Assembly (NCBI GenBank): GCA_937919075.1
Contig: CALFOF010000054.1
Span: 1-5,114 of the forward strand
Direction of reading: 5' to 3'
DNA length: 5,114 nucleotides
Source: an uncultured Cyanobium sp.
GTDB lineage: Bacteria > Cyanobacteriota > Cyanobacteriia > PCC-6307 > Cyanobiaceae
Shown: positions 1-5,114 of the stretch, in pieces
Position numbering within the stretch: the first letter of the stretch is position 1
How the letters are laid out: each line of letters begins with the position of its first letter
The notes under the pieces: model-generated
Told to the model about the DNA's origin: nothing
What the model saw: the letters and a program-made list of their open reading frames with translations, nothing else
The model's database searches: none
Position numbers and translations under genes: made by a program

Positions 1-3000
1 GCTGCAGCTCGGCGGCCACCACCTGGCTCAGCTGTTGCTGGGCCTGCTCCAGCTCAGTCGTGAGTGCTTGCTCCAGTTGCTGCAATAACGGCGCCACGAA
101 GTCGGTGGTGGAGTCGAGCAGCGAGCGCTGGCTCCGGATCGCCTCCACCTGGGGCTCCAGCTCCTGGTGCACTGGCAATCCCTTGGCCTGGTGCAGCAGA
201 GCCTGCAGCCGTTCCCAGCCAGGCAGACGTTTCTCCTTGAGGGCGGCCAGGCTGCAGGCCTGATCCCACAACTCCTGCAGCTGATCCTTGCCATCAAGGA
301 TTGCCTTGAGTTGCTCGGGGCCATTCTTTTGGCGCAGCTCCTTCAGGAGGGTGGCGCTCACTGGCGGGGGCAGCGGGGCCTCGCCACCGGATTGGAGCAC
401 CTTGTTCTCAAGGGCATCGAAGAACTCGACGGCCTTTGCTTCTTCCTGCCCTGATTGGGCCGTGACCCCGGCAATGCCAAACACGCCCCGCACCCCCATC
501 TTTTCCTTGACGGTGAGGCGCACCTCCTGCAAGTAGAACCGCGCTTTGCCGAGGCTCTGCTGATCGAGCTGCCCAACCGCAATCGCGTTGTTTTGGCTGT
601 CCTTGGCGCTGAGGGTGCCATCGCGCAGCAGGGCCAGCAGCACCGCATCCATTGCATCCTGCGGCCAGCCATAGGGCGCTACGCGTAGGACGGCGCGAAT
701 CGCACTGCCCTCCTTGCCGCCGCCGATGGCACCGATGACGATGCGGGCCACCGGATGGCTGTCATTTGAGCCCTGATGGCCCACGGCTGAAAGCGGTGAA
801 TCGCTGCCATCTTTGGCGCGCTTCACGGCGGTGCCCCAGCTGCCGTGGTCGGCCTTGTGGAACTCGGGGAACAGCCGGGCTAGTGCTGCCTCAGAAGCCG
901 CGGATTGCAGCTTCTCGCTGAGCTTGATGCCGTACTCCTCGATGCCGCCGCCCTTGAGCACCAGGGCATTGGCGATCACATCGGCAATCAGCTCGTTGCA
1001 GTCGTCTTCTGCGCGGCTCTGGCGGCTCTGCATCGCCTGCCTTGCTTCCTTGCCTTCTGGCGTGGAGGGGGTGCCGTAGTGATCGAGCACCCGGCGGGCG
1101 GCCGTGGCATCAATGATCCGGCTTTGCAGCTCTTCCGCGCCTCTGCGCGGCAGGAACACATGCAGCACCGGATCGTCGGCGCCGGCCTCGCGGGCGGCAT
1201 CGCGCACCTCCTTATCGCTGCAGCCCCAGCCATCGCGAATCCACACCACCACCTGCTCGTTCGAGGGCGCCGGCGGCTCGGGGTTAGGCCAGTGCACGAT
1301 CGACCGCTGGATCTTGGCTTGCCCCTGCAGCAAGCGAACCGCCTTGAGTTCCTTCTGGAGCTCAGTGCTGAGGCGCTTCTCACGCTCGTTGGTGATTTCG
1401 GCGGTGTCGTTGCGAACCGCCTGGCGCTTCTCCTCAAACAACCGCTGCCACTGGGCGCCTTCTGTGGTCTGCAGGCGGTATTCCTCCAGCCCCGGCTGAT
1501 CGCCCACCTTCATCAAGGTGCCGTCTTCTGCCATCGCCTCCAGCAAGCCGGCGATTTGATTTCGCAGGGGGCCGCTGTCCTTGCGCAGGTCTGGCACCAT
1601 CAGGTCGGCCAGGGTGCGGGAGGTGGCGCGAATGCCCTTATCGGCGCCCTGCTCGCGCGGCAGCCGGCTGATCAGGAAGGCCAGCCCGCAGAGGCTTTGC
1701 TTGAGCTTGCCCTCCTCTGTGCCCTCCTTGCCGAGATTGGCGATTCGGTTGCTGAGCTCGTTGAGCAGCACACCTGAATTCACCAGGTCATTCGCCATCG
1801 ATGTGAACAACACATCGCCGGTGATCACCCGGCCCAGGTCTTCTTCTGCGATGTCTTTGACGGCGTCAAAGATGATCCGCAGCTGGGAGCGCAGCTGGCT
1901 GTTGGTGCCGGCCACATCGACGCTGCGGAAGCACTCCTCCCAGAAGCGCCGGCGCGTGGGCAGCAGCGGGTAGTCGGCCACCGCCACCTGGCGGTCTTCT
2001 GATCGCTCCTTGATCAGGCTGCCTTCCAGCTGCTTGGACACTTCACCGGCATTGGCCTCGAGCACCTGCTGCACATCGGCCTGGGCATCGGCGCGTTTCT
2101 GCAGGATCACCTTGCGGATCACCGTTTCCACGTCGGTGTCCGACAGCTGCACCGTCACCCGGAAGCGGTCTTTGAGCTTCTGCAGCTGGGGCGTTTCTGA
2201 CGACAGCGCCGACTGGCCAGAAGCCACCAACATCACCCGGCTGTCGAGCTCGGTCTGCAGCGCCTCGGCCACTTCCACAAAGTCGGTGGCTCGGTCGTTG
2301 GAGTCACCGATGTATTGCTGCACCTCATCGAGCACCAGCATCGTGTGGGGCAGCTCGCCGCCATCGGGCGCCAGGGCCTTGCGGGCTAGCTGCACGAACT
2401 CGGCGGTGGTGATGTCGCTGTCGCTGTTGGGGTATTGCTGGCGGATCACATCCCGCGCCTCGCGGTTGCCGGCGGCATAGTCCGGGTCTTGCTCCAGCAC
2501 AGCGCCAGCGATCAGCGGGCTCACGTAGAGCTCATCCAGTTCCTCCAGCCAGCGGCTGCCTTCTGCTTCCACTGCGGAACGCACCGCATCGAGGTAACCC
2601 TTCTCCCGCAGCCAGAAGCAGAAGCGCGCCTGGGGCACCTTCTCGGGCATGCCCACCGCCTTGAGCAGGATCGCCAGCACGGTTTTGCGCACGGCGTCCT
2701 TGGCGCCGGAGGGCATGGCGCCGCTGGCGACCATCAACGGTTTGCCACTTCTGGCGGCGAGGGTGTCGAGCTCGCGGAACTGGGCCTTCACCCCATCGGG
2801 GAGCTCCAACACCAGATCTCGGGCGCGCTTGCCTGGGAACACCTCGGTGTTAGCCCACATGTGGCCGAGCGTCTTCTGCAAGTGCGACTTGCCGCTGCCA
2901 AAGAACCCCGCCACCCAGGCAGCGTTCTGGCGGGGCTGTCCCTGTTGGGCCAGGTAGCTCTGCAGGATCCGCTCCATCGCCTGGCCGTACTGGCCGTCGC

Positions 3001-3139
3001 ACACGAAGGTGCTCAGCTCACCCTCCAGCTCGATGCGGGAGTTTTCGTCGTCGAGCGTGGTGATCCGCGCCTGGCCGTTGTTGGCCAGCGGGCTGGTGCG
3101 CGGGTCGCGCTGCAGGGTTTGGAAAATCTTTTGGGTCAT
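1..3139 (-). CDS. brxC: BREX P-loop ATPase BrxC, 3' end beyond window
   Basis: Large AAA+-like ATPase of the BREX phage-defence system; in studied systems it is needed for both host DNA methylation and phage exclusion, acting in the cytoplasm with BrxB, PglX and PglZ. The frame has no stop from the ATG at 3139 to base 2, giving at least 1046 residues; family members are about 1200, so the C-terminus is missing only because the window ends. Residues 78-85 read GFFGSGKS, a perfect Walker A (Lys84, Ser85) followed by His, as is typical of BrxC. Residues 266-276 read TMLVLDEVQQY, a Walker B with Asp271 and Glu272. LVASGQ at 304-309 sits where a sensor-1 strand is expected. YPLLPTRRRFWE (390-401) and VVVWIRDGWG (630-639) resemble conserved BrxC segments. 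The last 50 visible residues are Gln/Leu-rich and probably helical or coiled-coil. The start is fixed by ATGA overlap with brxB and an AGGAG seven bases upstream. PglY, the type 2 relative, is the main alternative, but the brxA/brxB neighbours favour BrxC. Confidence 0.9.
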   Translation of the reverse strand, partial: MTQKIFQTLQRDPRTSPLANNGQARITTLDDENSRIELEGELSTFVCDGQYGQAMERILQSYLAQQGQPRQNAAWVAGFFGSGKSHLQKTLGHMWANTEVFPGKRARDLVLELPDGVKAQFRELDTLAARSGKPLMVASGAMPSGAKDAVRKTVLAILLKAVGMPEKVPQARFCFWLREKGYLDAVRSAVEAEGSRWLEELDELYVSPLIAGAVLEQDPDYAAGNREARDVIRQQYPNSDSDITTAEFVQLARKALAPDGGELPHTMLVLDEVQQYIGDSNDRATDFVEVAEALQTELDSRVMLVASGQSALSSETPQLQKLKDRFRVTVQLSDTDVETVIRKVILQKRADAQADVQQVLEANAGEVSKQLEGSLIKERSEDRQVAVADYPLLPTRRRFWEECFRSVDVAGTNSQLRSQLRIIFDAVKDIAEEDLGRVITGDVLFTSMANDLVNSGVLLNELSNRIANLGKEGTEEGKLKQSLCGLAFLISRLPREQGADKGIRATSRTLADLMVPDLRKDSGPLRNQIAGLLEAMAEDGTLMKVGDQPGLEEYRLQTTEGAQWQRLFEEKRQAVRNDTAEITNEREKRLSTELQKELKAVRLLQGQAKIQRSIVHWPNPEPPAPSNEQVVVWIRDGWGCSDKEVRDAAREAGADDPVLHVFLPRRGAEELQSRIIDATAARRVLDHYGTPSTPEGKEARQAMQSRQSRAEDDCNELIADVIANALVLKGGGIEEYGIKLSEKLQSAASEAALARLFPEFHKADHGSWGTAVKRAKDGSDSPLSAVGHQGSNDSHPVARIVIGAIGGGKEGSAIRAVLRVAPYGWPQDAMDAVLLALLRDGTLSAKDSQNNAIAVGQLDQQSLGKARFYLQEVRLTVKEKMGVRGVFGIAGVTAQSGQEEAKAVEFFDALENKVLQSGGEAPLPPPVSATLLKELRQKNGPEQLKAILDGKDQLQELWDQACSLAALKEKRLPGWERLQALLHQAKGLPVHQELEPQVEAIRSQRSLLDSTTDFVAPLLQQLEQALTTELEQAQQQLSQVVAAELQ

Positions 3140-3693
3140 GCCACCGCTCCTGTGGGATGGCGGGTGATGCCCACCGCCATGTAGTTCCAGCCGTCTCGAG
3201 CATCGAGCAGCCGGTAGTTGTTGCTGTCTTTCTGTCCAGGGAAGAACACGACCAGACGGCCCTGGATCTCGCGCTCCACCTCCTTGATCACATCGGAGAG
3301 CCGCAGGAAGCCAAACAGGCTCCCGGCCCCCAGCAGCGCCACCACATCGTTTTCAGTGGCCGCGCTGAGCTGGGCTTTGATCAGGTCTGCCACGTGGCGC
3401 AGGAAGCTGGAATCCAGCTTGAGGCGGATGTCATCTGGGGCCTGGAAATATTCCTCGCGGTATTTCATGCCGCCCATCCATTCGGCAAAGGCGGTGGTGA
3501 GGTCGACCAGTAGCCAGCCGTGGCCTGCCGTTTTCGTGGCCTGCTCGAATTCCAGCAGCTTGGCCCGCAGGTGCCGCTCCAGCTCTTTTTCGTAGACGAG
3601 CATCACCACCCGGTTGGCTGCGGGCAGGCCCTGCTGCCAGGGCACAGAGATGTGGTCTGAGTACTGCGCTGCCAGTTCATCAATCCGGCTCAT
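3136..3693 (-). CDS. brxB: BREX protein BrxB (DUF1788 family)
   Basis: A 185-residue protein close to the usual BrxB length of about 200. BrxB has no known enzymatic activity; genetic work on type 1 BREX shows it is required for phage defence and methylation, and it is thought to be a structural partner of PglZ and the other core proteins. Family-like segments visible here are GHGWLLVDLT (57-66), EWMGG (71-75) followed by YREEYF (78-83), VVALLGAGSLFGFLRLSDV (117-135), GRLVVFFPG (145-153) and NYRLLDARDGWNYMAV (159-174). No signal peptide or membrane segment is seen, so it should be cytoplasmic. The ATG overlaps the stop of the upstream BrxA-like gene in an ATGA, with GGAGG nine bases before it, and its own stop overlaps the brxC ATG in the same way, implying coupled translation. 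The identification rests on recognised sequence pattern plus the BrxC neighbour and is strong. Confidence 0.9.
   Translation of the reverse strand: MSRIDELAAQYSDHISVPWQQGLPAANRVVMLVYEKELERHLRAKLLEFEQATKTAGHGWLLVDLTTAFAEWMGGMKYREEYFQAPDDIRLKLDSSFLRHVADLIKAQLSAATENDVVALLGAGSLFGFLRLSDVIKEVEREIQGRLVVFFPGQKDSNNYRLLDARDGWNYMAVGITRHPTGAVA
3147..3151 (-). promoter_or_regulatory. Shine-Dalgarno of brxC
   Basis: AGGAG on the minus strand, seven bases before the brxC ATG at 3139 and within the 3' end of brxB. It supports this ATG as the true brxC start, which also gives the N-terminal region of about 77 residues expected before the Walker A motif. Confidence 0.75.
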
Positions 3694-4502
3694 GACTGCT
3701 GGCCTCCGTGCAGGGGATCTAATCCACTGGGATCGATCGAGACCACCCCGGCGCCGTGGGAAAGCTTGAGCAAGCCCAGACGTTTGGCCTGCTGCGCCAG
3801 CTCAAGTAGCCCCGAGCTGGAACTGTCGAGCGCAGTTGCCCAGGGGGTGGTGAGCAGGGCCTTGCCGCGCTTGCCGCTGGCGTAGCCAAGCCACACCGCC
3901 AGGGCCAGTGACACCGGATGGGGATTGAGCGGCTGCCGCAGCTTTTTGACCCTGCCCTTGAGGTGACCGCTCTGGGTCCAGCTGCTGGCGGTGTTGCGCG
4001 CCACCGCATCGAGCACCTTTGGGCTGAGCCGGTCGTGGCTGAAACCTTGGACCGCCGCCACCATTTCGGATCGCTGCAGCAGCTCCCCCTGGGTCATCCC
4101 CATTACCTGAGCTGTGGTGGCCAGCAGCAGCGGATCACGGGCCAGGCCGTTGAGCAGGGCCAGCTGGGGGTGTGCGGCGGGATCCACCGCCCAGAGCCGG
4201 CGCAGCACCCGGAACAGTGGCTTGCTCGGATCAAGACCATGCAGAGCGGTGAGCCGGGTGGCGGTTTCCTTGCGGGTGGAGAGGGTGCGCTTGCCCAGCA
4301 CGTTCTCCTCCACGATCGCTGCCCGATACGCCTTGGCCGGAGCATCTGCTGGAATCGCCGCCAGCAGTGCCTCCAGCTCTTGGAGCATCAGGGTCTTGCT
4401 GGTGTGGGGGCCACTGTCAGCCACCCGGAAGCCCAGCGCCGCCAGATCAGCTTTGGTGTCTGCGACCTTTGGGGGCTTGGGGCTGGAACGACGGGCGGGC
4501 AT
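3690..4502 (-). CDS. brxA: BrxA-like BREX protein (DUF1819-type)
   Basis: First gene of the BREX operon as read here, 270 residues from the chosen ATG. BrxA is a small, mostly helical protein that binds DNA and is dispensable in at least one type 1 system. The segment EENVLGKRT (65-73), DPLLLATTAQVM (123-134), and LSPKVLDAVARN (159-170) followed by SSWTQSGHLKGR (173-184) match the layout of DUF1819 proteins: an N-terminal conserved Asn-x-Leu-x-Lys stretch, a central helical part, and an Arg-Asn helix leading to a Gly-Leu-like turn. Residues 231-256 could form a short winged-helix element. It is longer than the roughly 200 residues usual for BrxA, so it may be a subtype-specific variant. Its stop overlaps the brxB ATG (ATGA). 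The start is uncertain: the ATG at 4502 has no Shine-Dalgarno, but the in-frame extensions to 4568 and 4673 add Cys/Arg/His-rich sequence that looks non-coding. The name is supported more by position and pattern than by strong similarity. Confidence 0.72.
   Translation of the reverse strand: MPARRSSPKPPKVADTKADLAALGFRVADSGPHTSKTLMLQELEALLAAIPADAPAKAYRAAIVEENVLGKRTLSTRKETATRLTALHGLDPSKPLFRVLRRLWAVDPAAHPQLALLNGLARDPLLLATTAQVMGMTQGELLQRSEMVAAVQGFSHDRLSPKVLDAVARNTASSWTQSGHLKGRVKKLRQPLNPHPVSLALAVWLGYASGKRGKALLTTPWATALDSSSSGLLELAQQAKRLGLLKLSHGAGVVSIDPSGLDPLHGGQQS
3703..3707 (-). promoter_or_regulatory. Shine-Dalgarno of brxB
   Basis: GGAGG on the minus strand, nine bases before the brxB ATG at 3693 and lying inside the last codons of the BrxA-like gene. 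It fixes the brxB start and supports translation coupled to, but not wholly dependent on, the upstream gene. Confidence 0.75.
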
Positions 4503-4507
4503 GTAGC
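4497..4507 (-). repeat. 11-base repeat GCTACATGCCC, copy 1 (brxA start)
   Basis: Minus-strand copy that includes the chosen ATG of the BrxA-like gene. It shares 12 bases (CGCTACATGCCC) with copy 2, which is in the opposite orientation, so the two form a widely spaced inverted repeat. Confidence 0.35.
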
Positions 4508-4655
4508 GGAGGGGCTGGGCTGGCCTGGGAGGGCCCTGGTGGAGGCCGCACCGCGAGTTGGTGCGCATGCAGCACAGCAGCGTTCTTGCAGCAGTCTGAC
4601 CCCTGGCAACGTCTGGCGCCGCCTGGCTTCTGGGGGCGTCACCATCAGAGCCGCA

Positions 4656-4661
4656 ATTATG
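4656..4661 (-). promoter_or_regulatory. Possible -10 element for the BREX operon
   Basis: CATAAT on the minus strand matches five of six bases of the sigma70-type -10 consensus and is the best AT-rich hexamer in an otherwise GC-rich gap. The hexamer 17 bases upstream, GCCAAA, is a poor -35. Transcription from here would leave a leader of roughly 145 bases before the ATG at 4502 and would exclude the upstream start at 4673. Weak support only. Confidence 0.3.
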
Positions 4662-4674
4662 CGCTGGGCGCATA
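4658..4674. repeat. 17-bp palindrome, possible operator
   Basis: Perfect inverted repeat TATGCGC-TGG-GCGCATA, with 7-bp arms and a 3-bp centre. It overlaps the -10-like CATAAT, so it could be the binding site of a dimeric repressor of the operon. As RNA it would be a short hairpin, but no T-run follows on either strand, so a terminator is unlikely. The palindrome is seen directly; its function is inferred. Confidence 0.4.
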
Positions 4675-4694
4675 GGTTTTGGCTTTGATGTAGT

Positions 4695-4702
4695 TCACCT
4701 CC
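4695..4702 (-). promoter_or_regulatory. Orphan Shine-Dalgarno-like GGAGGTGA
   Basis: An eight-base near-perfect anti-16S complement on the minus strand. The next in-frame brxA ATG (4673) is 21 bases downstream, too far for normal initiation, and no ATG, GTG or TTG lies at the usual 5-10 base spacing. It may be chance, a remnant of a lost gene start, or a sign that the brxA start region differs from my choice. Confidence 0.3.
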
Positions 4703-4726
4703 GTACGGGTCTTGGTTGTCAGCCTC

Positions 4727-4737
4727 GCTACATGCCC
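4727..4737 (+). repeat. 11-base repeat GCTACATGCCC, copy 2
   Basis: Plus-strand copy inside the intergenic gap, exactly 100 bases before copy 3 and in the same orientation. Copies 2 and 3 share 12 bases (GCTACATGCCCA). Confidence 0.35.
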
Positions 4738-4826
4738 AGCAACCGCACCGCCTCCTGCTATTGCGCCTCGATCCCCAGCCCTGAGTCCTGATCCGGCGTC
4801 AGCCGCTACCGCTGCGCTGGCCTGCG

Positions 4827-4837
4827 GCTACATGCCC
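4827..4837 (+). repeat. 11-base repeat GCTACATGCCC, copy 3 (upstream gene stop)
   Basis: Plus-strand copy whose complement contains the last ATG codon and the TAG stop of the upstream hypothetical gene. Confidence 0.35.
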
Positions 4838-5114
4838 ACATGGATCAGGCAGGCCAGGGCCAGGTCGCTCCAGCTGCCGGGCAGGGTTTTGAGGCTGCGG
4901 GAGGTGCCGGGCTCATTGATCTGCAGCCCGCCCTGGCCAACAGCGGCCACCTCGCTGAGCACCGCCATGAAGCGCTGCTGGTCCATCCCCTCGAAGAGCT
5001 GCAGGGCCTGGAGGCAGTAGCTCACCGCGTCCTGCCGCAGCCCATCGGGCTGGTCAGCCCGCAGGTCGCGTCTGGCGATGCTGCCGCGCAGGTCCTTGGC
5101 CTTGCCCGCCAGCT
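4828..5114 (-). CDS. Hypothetical protein, C-terminal 94 residues
   Basis: An open frame runs from the right edge to a TAG at 4830-4828, so only the C-terminus is in view; a GTG at 5025 is in frame, but the frame stays open upstream of it to the edge and the GTG is probably internal. The visible part looks like genuine protein: YCLQALQLFEGM, then SEVAAVGQGGLQINEP, then RSLKTLPGSW and LALACLIHVGM at the end. This LG..GL.IN.P...L.SLPG arrangement reminds me of a C-terminal module in uncharacterised bacterial proteins, some possibly carrying ImmA/IrrE-type peptidase domains, but I cannot confirm that and assign no function. It lies on the same strand as the BREX genes, 325 bases upstream of brxA, so it may be an unrelated neighbour or an associated gene such as a regulator. 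No membrane segment is evident. Confidence 0.65.
   Translation of the reverse strand, partial: LAGKAKDLRGSIARRDLRADQPDGLRQDAVSYCLQALQLFEGMDQQRFMAVLSEVAAVGQGGLQINEPGTSRSLKTLPGSWSDLALACLIHVGM

Larger units (their letters stand above)
4503..4827. other. Intergenic region upstream of the BREX operon
   Basis: This 325-base stretch lies between the TAG of the upstream gene and the chosen brxA start. I see no convincing gene, tRNA or mobile element in it. It holds a -10-like hexamer, a 17-bp palindrome, an orphan Shine-Dalgarno-like sequence and one internal copy of an 11-base repeat whose other copies touch its two ends. A 6-bp stem (AGCCGC at 4801-4806 with its complement at 4824-4829) just after the upstream stop lacks a T-run and is a poor terminator. 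If brxA really starts at 4568 or 4673, the non-coding part is shorter. Confidence 0.6.

Noticed and set aside
358..1437. Shorter minus-strand frames at 358-672 and 988-1437
   Set aside because: They are Arg/Cys-rich alternate-frame readings inside brxC, typical of GC-rich shadow frames.
905..1777. 290-codon open frame on the plus strand
   Set aside because: It lies wholly antisense to the continuous brxC frame; such mirror frames are common in GC-rich genes, and its protein has no recognisable motif.
1..3139. Possible frameshift or premature stop in brxC
   Set aside because: All codons from 3139 to base 2 were checked for TAA, TAG and TGA and none was found; key motifs at residues 78-85, 271-272 and 630-639 are in the same frame.
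2435..3184. 249-codon open frame on the plus strand
   Set aside because: It is antisense to the N-terminal ATPase part of brxC, including the Walker motifs, and shows no family features of its own.
3018..3203. 61-codon minus-strand frame across the brxB/brxC junction
   Set aside because: It is out of frame with both well-supported genes and has no motif.
3918..4688. 256-codon open frame on the plus strand
   Set aside because: It is antisense to the BrxA-like gene, which has family-like motifs and operon overlap; the plus frame looks like low-complexity shadow coding.
4503..4827. CRISPR array, tRNA or insertion sequence in the gap
   Set aside because: The 11-base repeats are too short and irregular for CRISPR, and no tRNA-like cloverleaf, terminal inverted repeat with transposase, or target duplication was seen.
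4801..4829. Possible terminator after the upstream gene
   Set aside because: The stem has only six pairs with a 17-base loop and no T-run, so it does not support a rho-independent terminator.

Overview
This window holds the leading part of a BREX (bacteriophage exclusion) defence operon, read entirely from the minus strand of a GC-rich bacterial genome. From right to left there are four minus-strand genes: the 3' end of an unrecognised gene (4828-5114, cut by the right edge), a BrxA-like gene (3690-4502), brxB (3136-3693), and a very long open frame encoding the BrxC ATPase (1-3139, cut by the left edge). The brxC frame was read codon by codon from its ATG to base 2 without a stop, so it covers the whole left three fifths of the window. 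Open frames on the plus strand and in other minus frames under these genes are shadows.

The three BREX genes are tightly packed. The brxA stop and brxB start share ATGA, and so do the brxB stop and brxC start. brxB and brxC each have a Shine-Dalgarno sequence inside the preceding gene. They are therefore almost certainly one transcript with coupled translation. In known BREX systems BrxB and BrxC work with the PglX methyltransferase and PglZ to mark host DNA and block phage replication, while BrxA is an accessory DNA-binding protein. PglX, PglZ and the subtype effector (BrxL or a BrxH helicase) would be expected beyond the left edge. The visible order brxA-brxB-brxC fits types 1, 5 and 6, and the window cannot decide between them.

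The 325-base gap 4503-4827 is the only non-coding stretch. It carries a weak -10-like hexamer overlapped by a 17-bp palindrome, a strong but orphan Shine-Dalgarno-like sequence, and copies of an 11-base repeat whose outer members touch the stop codon of the upstream gene and the chosen start codon of brxA. It probably contains the operon's control region, but that is inference.

Organism: the sequence is clearly bacterial, GC-rich, and its proteins are rich in Gln, Leu and Ala. A Synechococcus/Cyanobium-type cyanobacterium would fit, but this is only an impression; no taxonomic marker gene is present.
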